Part shown: piece after piece, positions 1-9,675 of the stretch
Layout of the letters: the number at the start of each line of letters is the position of its first letter
How positions within the stretch are numbered: the stretch's first letter is position 1
Origin: Acidovorax sp. 1608163
GTDB taxonomy: Bacteria; Pseudomonadota; Gammaproteobacteria; Burkholderiales; Burkholderiaceae_C
Direction: 5' to 3'
Length of the DNA: 64,000 bases
NCBI RefSeq assembly: GCF_003669015.1
Contig: NZ_CP033069.1
Span: 3,234,501-3,298,500 of the forward strand
Position numbers and translations under genes: made by a program
Notes under the pieces: generated by a model
Told to the model about the DNA's origin: nothing
The model's input: only the letters and a program-made list of their open reading frames with translations
Database searches by the model: none

Positions 1-3000
1 CAAAGCCCAAGGGCTCCAGCAACTGGCGCAGCAGCTCGCGGTCGGGCTCTTCGTTGTCTACCACCAGAATGCGGCGGCGCTCGCCCACGTAGCCGGTGCG
101 GGCCCTGGCGGGGCGCGGCAAGGCAGCCGCCCCGGCCTTGCCCAGGGCGTCGGCATGCACCTCGGGCAAAAAGAGTTTGACGTGAAAGACCGAGCCCACG
201 CCGGGCTGGCTGGTCACCGTCAGCTCGCCGCCCATCAGCGCGGTGAGCATCTTGGCAATGGTCAGGCCCAGCCCGGCGCCGGGGGCCCCCGTGGCGCTGG
301 CCCCGGCCGCCGAGCCCCCTCGGGTGAAGGGCTCAAAAATGCGCTCGATCTCTTGCGGCGTCAGCCCCGGCCCGGTGTCTTGCACGTCGATGCGGGCCAT
401 CTCGCGGGCGTAGCGCACCCGCAGCGTGACGGTGCCGCGCGCGGTGAACTTGATGGCGTTGCCCAGCAGGTTGATGAGGATTTGCCGCAGGCGCTTGTCG
501 TCGGCCCGCACCACCTCGGGGATCACGCCCTGCACATCGAACTGAAACGCCAGCCCCTTGGCTGCGGCCTGCAGCTCGAACAGGCCCGCCATTTCGTGCA
601 GGCCATCGGCAAAGCGCATGGGGGCGACATCGAGCGTGAGCTTGCCCGACTCGATGCGGGCGATGTCCAGCGTGCCCTCGATGAGCGAGAGCAGATGCTC
701 GCCGCCGCGCCGGATGACGTGCACCGCCTGCTTGCGGTGCGCGGGCACGGCGGGGTCCTCGCCCATGAGCTGCGCATAGCCCAGGATGGAGTTGAGCGGT
801 GTGCGGATCTCGTGGCTGATGGCGCTGATGTAGCGGCTCTTGGCCTGGTTGGCCTGGTCGGCCAGGGCGCGTGCATCTTCGGCCTGCTGGCGCGCTTGCT
901 CGGCCACACTGCGGGCGGTTTGCAGGGCCTCGTCGGTCTGGCGGTGCAGTTCAATTTCGCGCACCAGCAGACCCGTTTGGCGGTTCGATTCCTCTTGCGC
1001 CACCTGGCGGCTTTTGTGCGCCAGCACCAGCCACCAGGCCACGATGCCCGAGATGACCAGCAGCGCGAGGTACGCCTTGAGCAAGCCTGAGCGCAAGGCC
1101 ACCTCGGGCGCGGCCAGCACATCGGTGTCCGTCATGGCCTGGGCAATGGTGTTGAGCTCCTGGTGGTACAGCAGCCCCATCACGGCGGCCAGCAGCGGGG
1201 CAATCACCAGCATCAGCAGCAAAAAGTGCCCCAGGCCCGTGTCCAGGTAGCGCCACACCGCCCGCGGCAGCACCCAGCGCAACGCGGCAGACCATTGCAC
1301 CGCCATGCTGGCGTGGGGCTTGCACAGGTCGCCACAGCGCGCATCCAGCGTGCAGCACAGCGAGCAGATCGCGCCCCGGTAGGCGGGGCACTGGGCCATG
1401 TCGGGGGCTTCGTATTCGCGCTCGCACACCACGCAGCGCTGCACCGCCAAGCGCTGGTAGCTGCCCAGATCGGCCACCGTATCGCTGGCCCTTGTCCCGG
1501 GCACCGGGCCGTGCATGGGCACGGCCACCGGCTCGCTTTGGCGGGCAATGTAGTACTTGCCGCCCGTGGCCCAGGCAATGAGCGGCGCGGTGACAAAAGC
1601 CACGGCCATCGCAATCACCGCTGAGAACGCCTGCGGCAGCGGGCCAAACAGCCCCAGGTGCGCGCTGATGGAGACGACAGATGCCAGCGCCATCGCCCCC
1701 ACGCCCACCGGGTTGATGTCGTACAGGTGCGCACGCTTGAACTCGATGCCCTTGGGCGACAGGCCCAGCGGCTTGTTGATGACGAGGTCGGCCACCACCG
1801 ACATGATCCAGGCGATGGCGATGTTGGAGTACAGCCCCAGCACCTCGCCCATGGCTCGGAACACGTTCATCTCCATCAGCATGAAGGCGATGAGCGTGTT
1901 GAACACCACCCACACCACCCGCCCCGGATGGCTGTGCGTGAGGCGCGAGAAGAAGTTGGACCACGCGAGCGACCCGGCGTAGGCATTGGTCACATTGATC
2001 TTGAGCTGCGACACCACCACAAACAGCGCCGTGGCCGCCACCGCCCAGCCGTAGTTCGGAAAGACGTACTCGTACGCCGCCAGGTACATCTGGTTCGGGT
2101 CTACCGCGCGCTCTACCGGCACCATATGGGTGAGCGCCAAGTACGCCAGCAGCGCCCCGCCCAGCATCTTGAGCACGCCCAGCACCACCCAGCCCGGCCC
2201 ACCCACCAGCACGCCCAGCCACCAGCGCCCGCGCTGGCCCGGCACGGGCGCAGGCATGAAGCGCAGGTAGTCGGCCTGCTCCCCCATCTGGGTGATGAGC
2301 GCAATGCCGACCGTGAGGGCTGCACCAAACATGGGCAATTGGAAGCGATTTCCCAGTGCAGATTCACCACCGTAGTGCACCACTCCGGAAAACGCACCAG
2401 GATCGCGCATCAACACCACCCCAAACGGCACCACCAGCATCACCAGCCACAGTGGCTGCGTCCATACCTGCAGGCGGCTGATGGCCGACACGCCATGCGT
2501 GACCAGCGGGATCACCACCAACGCACAAATCAGGTAGCCCCAGCGCGGCGGAATGTCGAGCGCCAGCTCCAGCGCGTAGGCCATCACGGCGGCTTCAAGC
2601 GCAAAGAAGATGAAGGTGAAGCTGGCGTAGATGAGCGAGGTGAGTGTGGAGCCGATGTAGCCAAAGCCCGCCCCACGCGTGAGCAGGTCCATGTCCACCC
2701 CATAGCGCGCCGCATACACGCTGATGGGCAACCCCGCCAAAAAGATGATGAGCCCCGTGGCCACGATGGCCCAGAAGGCATTGATGAAACCGTACTGCAC
2801 CAGCAGCGTGGCGCCCACAGCCTCCAGGATCAGGAACGAAGCCGCCCCAAACGCGGTGTTGGCCACACGCCATTCCGACCACTTGCGAAAGCGCTGCGGG
2901 GCGTAGCGCAGCGCATAGTCCTCCATGGTCTCGGTGGCCACCCAGCTGTTGTAGTCGCGCCGGACTTTGACGACCTGCTGCGGTGGCTGGCCAGGATCGG

Positions 3001-3025
3001 CAGGGGTTGCGGGGGGCGTGGACAT
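1..3025 (-). CDS. NCS1-type permease fused to hybrid sensor histidine kinase (C-terminus cut by window edge)
   Basis: A frame open for about 1008 codons from an ATG at 3025 to the window edge. Residues about 30-500 form a multi-pass membrane region like nucleobase:cation symporter-1 permeases (roughly 12 hydrophobic segments). A cysteine-rich patch follows at about 540-575 (CVVCE, then CSLCC and CGDLC), then further membrane segments, a coiled coil, the kinase H-box SHEIRTPLNS, N-box LLGNAIKF and glycine boxes DTGPGL and GLGL. A receiver domain begins with ILVVDNEEPDRE and runs off the window. Sensor kinases built on transporters are known (CbrA carries a sodium/solute symporter domain); here the carrier is NCS1. 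It faces away from the urease operon across about 290 bp. I infer that it senses a nitrogen compound such as urea or a purine product and may regulate the urease genes. Confidence 0.85.
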   Translation of the reverse strand, partial: MSTPPATPADPGQPPQQVVKVRRDYNSWVATETMEDYALRYAPQRFRKWSEWRVANTAFGAASFLILEAVGATLLVQYGFINAFWAIVATGLIIFLAGLPISVYAARYGVDMDLLTRGAGFGYIGSTLTSLIYASFTFIFFALEAAVMAYALELALDIPPRWGYLICALVVIPLVTHGVSAISRLQVWTQPLWLVMLVVPFGVVLMRDPGAFSGVVHYGGESALGNRFQLPMFGAALTVGIALITQMGEQADYLRFMPAPVPGQRGRWWLGVLVGGPGWVVLGVLKMLGGALLAYLALTHMVPVERAVDPNQMYLAAYEYVFPNYGWAVAATALFVVVSQLKINVTNAYAGSLAWSNFFSRLTHSHPGRVVWVVFNTLIAFMLMEMNVFRAMGEVLGLYSNIAIAWIMSVVADLVINKPLGLSPKGIEFKRAHLYDINPVGVGAMALASVVSISAHLGLFGPLPQAFSAVIAMAVAFVTAPLIAWATGGKYYIARQSEPVAVPMHGPVPGTRASDTVADLGSYQRLAVQRCVVCEREYEAPDMAQCPAYRGAICSLCCTLDARCGDLCKPHASMAVQWSAALRWVLPRAVWRYLDTGLGHFLLLMLVIAPLLAAVMGLLYHQELNTIAQAMTDTDVLAAPEVALRSGLLKAYLALLVISGIVAWWLVLAHKSRQVAQEESNRQTGLLVREIELHRQTDEALQTARSVAEQARQQAEDARALADQANQAKSRYISAISHEIRTPLNSILGYAQLMGEDPAVPAHRKQAVHVIRRGGEHLLSLIEGTLDIARIESGKLTLDVAPMRFADGLHEMAGLFELQAAAKGLAFQFDVQGVIPEVVRADDKRLRQILINLLGNAIKFTARGTVTLRVRYAREMARIDVQDTGPGLTPQEIERIFEPFTRGGSAAGASATGAPGAGLGLTIAKMLTALMGGELTVTSQPGVGSVFHVKLFLPEVHADALGKAGAAALPRPARARTGYVGERRRILVVDNEEPDRELLRQLLEPLGF

Positions 3026-3237
3026 GGGTGAGCCAGGGTGCAGGTTCCATGCCACGGCAGCACGCCCCGCGACATACCGCGTCCGCGTGGGCCAAACGGC
3101 GTATTGCGGGCACGGGGCTTGCTGGCCACTATCCACATACTTGCCACATTCATCGGCGCTAGTGCACCATGAAATGGCCTTGCATCGTGCGCGACATGCC
3201 CACTCGCATGAGACCCACTGTAGACAGGCTACGCGGA

Positions 3238-3335
3238 ACGAAATGGAACTGACACCTCGCGTTCGACCGCTCAAGCGGTCGGGCGAGCCATTGACCCCAG
3301 TATTGAGTGAAACGACATGGAACTGACACCTCGCG
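3238..3335. repeat. Direct repeat duplicating the start of ureA
   Basis: The 19 bases from the ureA ATG (3317) also occur at 3243, 74 bp upstream, and the match extends about 4 bases further left with one mismatch. Between the copies lies a perfect 8-bp-arm palindrome at 3264-3281 (CGACCGCT-CA-AGCGGTCG). The upstream copy leaves the ureA frame and cannot encode UreA. The remainder of 3026-3316 holds no gene that I can see and should contain the promoters for the kinase and the urease operon, but I cannot place them with confidence. Confidence 0.8.
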
Positions 3336-3619
3336 AAAAAGACAAGCTATTGATCTTCACCGCCGCCCTGCTGGCCGAGCGCCGCAAAGCCCGGGGCCTG
3401 AAGCTCAACTACCCCGAGGCCATGGCCCTGATCAGTGCCGCCGTGATGGAGGGCGCGCGCGACGGCAAGACCGTGGCGCAACTCATGAGCGAGGGCCGTA
3501 CCGTGCTGACCCGCGCCGACGTGATGGATGGCATCGCCGAGATGATCCCGGACATCCAGGTCGAAGCCACCTTTCCCGACGGCACCAAGCTGGTCACCGT
3601 GCACCAGCCGATTTTATGA
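3317..3619 (+). CDS. ureA: Urease subunit gamma
   Basis: A 100-residue protein of the usual UreA length, starting [20 protein letters not shown] and containing the family stretch [10 protein letters not shown]; it ends in the typical VHQPIL. UreA is the small structural subunit of the cytoplasmic nickel enzyme that hydrolyses urea to ammonia and carbamate. It opens a plus-strand operon with ureJ, ureB, ureC, a GNAT gene, ureE, ureF and ureG. The ATG at 3317 is chosen because the copy at 3243 does not lead into the frame. Confidence 0.97.
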   Translation: MELTPREKDKLLIFTAALLAERRKARGLKLNYPEAMALISAAVMEGARDGKTVAQLMSEGRTVLTRADVMDGIAEMIPDIQVEATFPDGTKLVTVHQPIL

Positions 3620-3742
3620 AGCCCCCCTGTGTCGCCTTCGGCGCCTTCCCCGAGGGGGACGCCGCCAGCGCGGCGGGGCGGCCCTTGCGCGGCGGCCGCT
3701 GGCCTAGACCACGCCAGTTTTCACTTTCAGGAGTCCTTTCAC
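3620..3742. repeat. GC-rich intergenic stretch, probable dispersed repeat
   Basis: The 123 bp between ureA and ureJ contain a run of short inverted, very GC-rich segments (for example CCGAGGGGGACG at 3651 and GCCAGCGCGGCGGGGCGGCC at 3664). Stretches like this recur between genes in Comamonadaceae genomes in my recollection, but no second copy is visible in this window. The ureJ ribosome-binding site CAGGAG follows at 3728. Confidence 0.4.
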
Positions 3743-4348
3743 ATGAACCTCTCCCGCACCAAATCCGCTCTCTTTTTGATAGCTGCCAGCGCTTTATCCA
3801 TAAGCGCTAGCGCCCATACAGGGGTAGAAGCCCACAGCCACAGCGGTTTCATCAGCGGCTTTGTGCACCCCTTGTTCGGCCTGGACCACTTGGCCGCCAT
3901 GGTGGCCGTGGGCCTGTGGAGCGCGCTGGCCGCACGCGGCGCCGGTCGCGAACTGCTGTGGGGCCCCGTGGGCTTTGCGGCCATGCTGCTGGCGGGGGCG
4001 GTGCTGGGCTTGCAAGGCGTGGCCGTGCCTGCGGTAGAGCCGATGATTGCGGCGTCGCTGCTGGCCACGGGCCTGCTCGTCGTATCCCGCCTGCGCGTGC
4101 CGGGCATCGTGGCCGCGCTGGGCGCGGGCGTTTTTGCTGTGTTCCATGGCGTGGCCCATGGCGTAGAGCTGGCAGGCAGCAGCAGCGCCTGGCAAACCCT
4201 GGCAGGCATGCTGGCCGCCACCGTGCTGCTGCATGGCGCAGGGCTGGCGGCAGGCTGGGCACTGCGCCAGCGCACCGTGTGGATCAGTCGCGCCGCTGGC
4301 GTGGCCGTGGCCCTGATGGGTGGCGCGCTGCTGGCGCAAATGGCCTAA
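3743..4348 (+). CDS. ureJ: HupE/UreJ family membrane protein, putative nickel transport
   Basis: A 201-residue membrane protein with an N-terminal signal sequence (hydrophobic core LFLIAASALSISASA) followed by the HupE/UreJ signature HPLFGLDHLAAMVAVGLW at about residues 36-53 and five or six further membrane segments. A second His-rich site, FHGVAHGVE, lies near residue 137. HupE/UreJ proteins are thought to import nickel, and the His-containing signature fits metal binding. Its place between ureA and ureB is common in this bacterial group. The codons of the signal peptide fall inside a copy of the dispersed hairpin repeat (3773-3813). The start at 3743 is supported by CAGGAG 13 bp upstream and by the signal peptide. 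Confidence 0.9.
   Translation: MNLSRTKSALFLIAASALSISASAHTGVEAHSHSGFISGFVHPLFGLDHLAAMVAVGLWSALAARGAGRELLWGPVGFAAMLLAGAVLGLQGVAVPAVEPMIAASLLATGLLVVSRLRVPGIVAALGAGVFAVFHGVAHGVELAGSSSAWQTLAGMLAATVLLHGAGLAAGWALRQRTVWISRAAGVAVALMGGALLAQMA
3773..3813 (-). repeat. Dispersed hairpin repeat, copy A (inside ureJ)
   Basis: Inverted-orientation copy of a repeat seen five times in this window: arms AGCGCTT and AAGCGCT with a short loop, next to GATAGCTG. Here it lies within the ureJ signal-peptide codons. Other copies are at 4678-4738, 8618-8684, 42830-42890 and 60531-60600. Confidence 0.7.
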
Positions 4349-4372
4349 GCCTTCATTTGATCTGGAGCCCCC

Positions 4373-4678
4373 ATGATCCCTGGCGAACTCATCACCGAAC
4401 CCGGCGAGCACCTGCTCAACACCGGCCGCCGCACCCTCACTCTGGTGGTGCGCAACATGGCCGACCGCCCCATCCAGGTCGGCTCGCACTACCACTTTGC
4501 AGAAACCAACAACGCCCTGGGCTTTGACCGCGCCGCCGCGCGCGGCATGCGGCTGAACATTGCGTCCGGCACCGCCGTGCGCTTTGAGCCCGGCCAGGAG
4601 CGCACCGTGGAGCTGGTGGACTACGCGGGTGAGCGCAAGGTGTTTGGCTTTCAGGGCCTGACACACGGCGCGCTCTAG
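4373..4678 (+). CDS. ureB: Urease subunit beta
   Basis: A 101-residue protein starting MIPGELI with the family features [14 protein letters not shown] (about residues 38-51), [14 protein letters not shown], and [17 protein letters not shown] near the end. UreB is the second small structural subunit of urease and packs with UreA and UreC in the active complex. It follows ureJ by 24 bp and is separated from ureC by a copy of the dispersed hairpin repeat. Confidence 0.97.
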   Translation: MIPGELITEPGEHLLNTGRRTLTLVVRNMADRPIQVGSHYHFAETNNALGFDRAAARGMRLNIASGTAVRFEPGQERTVELVDYAGERKVFGFQGLTHGAL

Positions 4679-4738
4679 AAATTTCAAGCAAAAACAGCCT
4701 CTAGCGCTTGATAGATAAGCGCTAGAAGCTATCAAAAG
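4678..4738 (+). repeat. Dispersed hairpin repeat, copy B (ureB-ureC spacer)
   Basis: Begins with an AAATTTCAAGCAAAAA-type leader, then CTAGCGCTTGATAGATAAGC, the arm GCGCTAG and AAGCTATCAAAAG. It occupies nearly all of the 91-bp spacer between ureB and ureC and could form a hairpin in the operon mRNA. Confidence 0.75.
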
Positions 4739-4769
4739 TATAGTACTCAGTTCTTGCGGAGCACCCCCC

Positions 4770-6515
<1,746 letters not shown>

Positions 6516-6524
6516 GGCCGCAGG

Positions 6525-7022
6525 ATGACGACCAGCGCCCCCACGCTACAGATCCGCCTGGACGACCTGCGCGACCCTCGCATCGAGCAATTCATGGAGG
6601 AGCACCTGCAAGACATGCGCGCCACCTCGCCCCCCGAAAGCGTGCACGCACTGGACATGGCCCGGCTGCGCCAGCCCGAAATCCGCTTCTGGACCGCCTG
6701 GCGGCCAGACGACGCTGCCGACGCCCCGGGCCGGCTGGTGGGCACAGGGGCACTCAAGCACCTAGAAGACGGACATGCCGAGTTGAAGTCTATGCGCACG
6801 GCGGCATCGGTGCGCGGCCAGGGCGTGGGCCGGGCCGTGCTGGAACACATCCTGGGCCAGGCCGTGGACCTGGGCTACCAGCGCATCAGCCTGGAGACGG
6901 GCAGCCAGCCGTTTTTTGAACCGGCCTGGCAGCTGTACCTGCGCTATGGCTTTGCCGACTGCGCACCGTTTGGCAGCTATCGCCCAGACCCGCACAGCCG
7001 CTTCATGACAAGAGCGCTGTAG
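6525..7022 (+). CDS. GNAT-family N-acetyltransferase
   Basis: A 165-residue protein starting 9 bp after ureC. The acetyl-CoA binding motif appears as VRGQGVGRAVLEHIL (about residues 94-108), followed by the YQRISLETG strand and a C-terminal YLRYGFADCAPFGSY, typical of GNAT enzymes of the ElaA/YjaB type. The substrate cannot be read from sequence. Its tight position inside the urease operon means co-transcription with ureC and ureE; whether it modifies a urease component or is a passenger is unknown. Confidence 0.85.
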   Translation: MTTSAPTLQIRLDDLRDPRIEQFMEEHLQDMRATSPPESVHALDMARLRQPEIRFWTAWRPDDAADAPGRLVGTGALKHLEDGHAELKSMRTAASVRGQGVGRAVLEHILGQAVDLGYQRISLETGSQPFFEPAWQLYLRYGFADCAPFGSYRPDPHSRFMTRAL

Positions 7023-7078
7023 CGCCACAATGCAGCTTTGCCCCACCGTGCGGGCTGGCTTCTACTTACTTCGTCACC

Positions 7079-7765
7079 ATGATCCAGGTTTCCAAAATCC
7101 TCTCCCAAGGCCACGGCCTGGCCCCCGTGCTGCTCAAGCGCGCCTCCACCGTCGAGCTCGACTGGGACGTGCGCCAAAAAAGCCGCTTCGCCGCCACCGA
7201 CTCGGCCGGGCGCGAGCTGGGCATCTTCCTGCCCCGTGGCACCCTGGTGCGCGGCGGCGATGTGCTGGTGGCCGAAGACGGCTCCATGGTCCGCGTGATC
7301 GCAGCGCCGCAGCCGGTGCTGGTCATCACCCACTGCCAACACCACGGCACCCCGTTTGACCTGACCCGCGCCGCCTACCACCTGGGCAACCGCCATGTGC
7401 CCATTGAGCTGCAGCCCGACCACCTCAAGATCGAGCCCGACCATGTGCTGGCCGACATGCTGCGCGCCATGCACCTCATCGTGACCGAGCAAAGCCTGCC
7501 GTTTGAGCCCGAAGGCGGTGCTTACGCTGCAGGCCATGGCGGCGGGCACCACCATGGGGGGCATGGGCATGGGCACGGACATGAGCACGGTCATGACCAC
7601 GACCACCCCGATGCCCATTCGCACGACCATGGGCATAGCCACGACCACAGCCATGCAAGCCCTCCCGCTGCAACCACCGCAGCCCCCACCCGTGGGCGCA
7701 CCGTGTCCATCCCGGTGGTCGCCCAAGGGCATGTGCACGGCCCCCACTGCAACCACGACCACTGA
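7079..7765 (+). CDS. ureE: Urease accessory protein UreE, nickel chaperone with long His-rich tail
   Basis: A 228-residue protein. The N-terminal half is the UreE fold and contains the metal-binding segment YHLGNRHVPIEL (about 101-112) and PDHVLADML. From about residue 155 the tail is very rich in His (repeats of HGHGH, HDHDH, HSHDH) and ends HVHGPHCNHDH. UreE brings nickel to the apo-urease-UreDFG complex; the tail can store several nickel ions. It is longer than the short tails of many UreE proteins. ureF follows after a spacer with two direct repeats. Confidence 0.95.
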   Translation: MIQVSKILSQGHGLAPVLLKRASTVELDWDVRQKSRFAATDSAGRELGIFLPRGTLVRGGDVLVAEDGSMVRVIAAPQPVLVITHCQHHGTPFDLTRAAYHLGNRHVPIELQPDHLKIEPDHVLADMLRAMHLIVTEQSLPFEPEGGAYAAGHGGGHHHGGHGHGHGHEHGHDHDHPDAHSHDHGHSHDHSHASPPAATTAAPTRGRTVSIPVVAQGHVHGPHCNHDH

Positions 7766-7800
7766 GATGGCGATGGGCCGCCTGCAACGCAAATCCCTCA

Positions 7801-7874
7801 CCGCTCGGGCTGAGCCCGTCGAAGCCCGGGCGCCCGCCCCATCCGCTCGGGCAGAGCCTGTCGAAGCCCGGGCG
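7801..7874. repeat. Two 32-bp direct repeats between ureE and ureF
   Basis: CCGCTCGGGCTGAGCCCGTC begins the copy at 7801-7832; a second copy with two changes lies at 7843-7874, a 42-bp period. Each contains GCTCGGGC...GCCCGGGC complementarity. In frame it would read as a repeated ARAEPVEARA peptide, a phrase that I recall from many spurious frames in related genomes, so I treat it as a REP-type element and not as coding. Confidence 0.7.
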
Positions 7875-7931
7875 TGCTGCATGCCGCACCTGCGCCCACA
7901 CACCCTGCAACCGGGCTGACCAACCGCCACC

Positions 7932-8642
7932 ATGCGCATCGACCGCCCCGCCCCCCTGCCCGCCGCCAGCTTTTTGCAGCTGATGTGGCTCGCCTCCCCC
8001 GCGCTGCCTGTGGGCGGGTTCTCGTATTCCGAAGGGCTGGAAAGCGCCATTGAAAACGCGGGCCTGGCCAGCGAAGCCGCCGTGGGCGACTGGCTGCTCG
8101 ACCAGCTCTACATCACCCAGGCGCGCGGCGACATGGCCCTCATCGCCAAGGCCGTAGGCGCCTGGCGGCGCGCAGACTGGGCGCATGTGCGCGAACTCAA
8201 CGACTGGGTGCTGCACACCCGCGAAACCAGCGAGCTGCGCCTGCAAACCGAGCAAATGGGCCGCTCCATGGCCGACTGGCTGCGCAACCAGCACCAGGGC
8301 GATGAGGCCCTGATGCCCGCCGTGCGCCACTTGGCCGCCTTGCCCCCCACCTACCCCGTGGCGTTTGCGCTGGCCGCATCCGTCACCCAAGCCCCGGTGC
8401 GCGAAGTGCTGCTGGCCTACGCCTTTGGCTGGGCAGAGAACATGGTGCAGGCCGCACTCAAGTCCATGCAGTTGGGCCAAAGCGCAGGCCAGCGCATCCT
8501 GGCCCGGCTGGCAGACGCCATTCCGCCCGCCGCAGACCACGCAGCGCACCTGATGGACAGCGAGCGCCAGGCTTTTTCGCCCATGCTGGCCATCCTGAGC
8601 GCCCAGCATGAAGTGCAATATTCAAGACTTTTTCGCTCCTAG
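7932..8642 (+). CDS. ureF: Urease accessory protein UreF
   Basis: A 236-residue protein with the family stretches [20 protein letters not shown] (residues 16-35), [20 protein letters not shown] (about 95) and the conserved [20 protein letters not shown] near 170. UreF binds UreD and UreG and gates nickel insertion into apo-urease in the cytoplasm. Its C-terminal codons run into a copy of the dispersed hairpin repeat, and the ureG frame overlaps it from 8608. Confidence 0.95.
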   Translation: MRIDRPAPLPAASFLQLMWLASPALPVGGFSYSEGLESAIENAGLASEAAVGDWLLDQLYITQARGDMALIAKAVGAWRRADWAHVRELNDWVLHTRETSELRLQTEQMGRSMADWLRNQHQGDEALMPAVRHLAALPPTYPVAFALAASVTQAPVREVLLAYAFGWAENMVQAALKSMQLGQSAGQRILARLADAIPPAADHAAHLMDSERQAFSPMLAILSAQHEVQYSRLFRS

Positions 8643-9381
8643 CGCAAGCAATGCAAGCGCAAGCAGCTATCCATTTAATAGCAAATTACGTCATCACCGA
8701 CACCATGACCACCGCACTGCACCACATCCCAAACCGTACCAAAAACCTGCCCCCCTTCGCGTGGGCATCGGCGGCCCCGTAGGCTCCGGCAAGACCACGC
8801 TGCTGGAAATGCTGTGCAAGGCCATGCGCGATGACTACGACCTCATCGCCATCACCAACGACATCTACACCAAGGAAGACCAGCGCCTGCTCACGGTGAG
8901 CGGTGCCCTGCCCGCAGAGCGCATCCTGGGCGTGGAAACCGGCGGCTGCCCCCACACCGCCATCCGCGAAGACTGCTCCATCAACCTCGAAGCCATCGAC
9001 CGCATGCTGGGCGAGTTCCCCAACGCCGACATCGTGTTCGTCGAAAGCGGCGGCGACAACCTGGCCGCCACCTTCAGCCCCGAACTGAGCGACCTCACCA
9101 TCTACGTCATCGACGTGGCCGCCGGCGAAAAAATCCCCCGCAAGGGCGGCCCCGGCATCACCAAAAGCGACCTGTTCGTCATCAACAAGACCGACCTGGC
9201 CCCCCACGTGGGCGCCAACCTGGATGTGATGCGCGCCGACACCACCCGCATGCGCACCAACGCCCAAGGCCTCAAACCCTTCGCCATGACCAACCTCAAA
9301 ACCCAGGACGGCCTGGCCGAAGTCATCCAGTTCATCGAGACGCGCGGCATGCTCACCAAAACCGCCCGCGCCAGCAGCTAG
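8608..9381 (+). CDS. ureG: Urease accessory GTPase UreG, with an apparent N-terminal frameshift
   Basis: The GTPase body is intact: P-loop [25 protein letters not shown], the metal-binding [23 protein letters not shown] and the [10 protein letters not shown] specificity motif. UreG hydrolyses GTP to drive nickel delivery with UreDEF. The N-terminus is odd. An ATG at 8705 encodes the expected start [17 protein letters not shown], but a poly-C run of six (8750-8755) leaves it one base out of frame with the GTPase domain, and it stops at 8780. Seven Cs would restore the usual protein. As read, translation must start further upstream (ATG 8608, inside ureF), adding about 45 unrelated residues encoded by the repeat, or at GTG 8761. 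This may be a sequence error, a mutation or a phase-variable tract. Confidence 0.85.
   Translation: MKCNIQDFFAPSASNASASSYPFNSKLRHHRHHDHRTAPHPKPYQKPAPLRVGIGGPVGSGKTTLLEMLCKAMRDDYDLIAITNDIYTKEDQRLLTVSGALPAERILGVETGGCPHTAIREDCSINLEAIDRMLGEFPNADIVFVESGGDNLAATFSPELSDLTIYVIDVAAGEKIPRKGGPGITKSDLFVINKTDLAPHVGANLDVMRADTTRMRTNAQGLKPFAMTNLKTQDGLAEVIQFIETRGMLTKTARASS
8618..8684 (+). repeat. Dispersed hairpin repeat, copy C (ureF-ureG junction)
   Basis: A copy with leader ATATTCAAGACTTTTTCGCT, then CTAGCGCAAGC, a short insert, GCGCAAGCAGCTAT and TTAATAGCAAA. It overlaps the last codons of ureF and the 5' extension of the ureG frame. Confidence 0.65.
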
Positions 9382-9401
9382 AATACGCAGCTTCCAAACC
9401 C

Positions 9402-9489
9402 GGAGACTTGGGTGAGTGGTTTAAACCAGCAGTCTTGAAAACTGCCGACGGGCAACCGTCCGTGAGTTCGAATCTCACAGTCTCCGCCA
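9402..9489 (+). tRNA. tRNA-Ser(UGA)
   Basis: The 88-nt sequence folds as a class II tRNA. The acceptor stem GGAGACT pairs with AGTCTCC, the anticodon arm is GCAGT-CTTGAAA-ACTGC with anticodon TGA, a long variable arm follows (GACGG...CCGTC), and the T-arm is GTGAGTTCGAATCTCAC. The encoded 3' end is GCCA. It sits 186 bp before an integrase gene, and serine tRNA genes are known integration targets of phiCTX-like phages. I could not find a second copy of its 3' end at the right side of the prophage. Confidence 0.97.
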
Positions 9490-9501
9490 GAACGCAAAAA
9501 C

Positions 9502-9528
9502 AGCACCCCACACAGGGTGCTTTTTTTT
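9502..9528 (+). terminator. Rho-independent terminator after tRNA-Ser
   Basis: Stem AGCACCC / GGGTGCT followed by eight Ts, 12 bp after the tRNA. Confidence 0.9.
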
Positions 9529-9675
9529 CGCCTGCACTACGCAATTGACCCATATAAAACAACGTGTTACGCTGCAAATTATGGTGTTATATACAGTATT
9601 CAAGCAAACGCCACCCAATCGTTTTTCATGCTCAATTCAAATTTTTATGGCCCATAGATGGGCCTATAGATTCTG

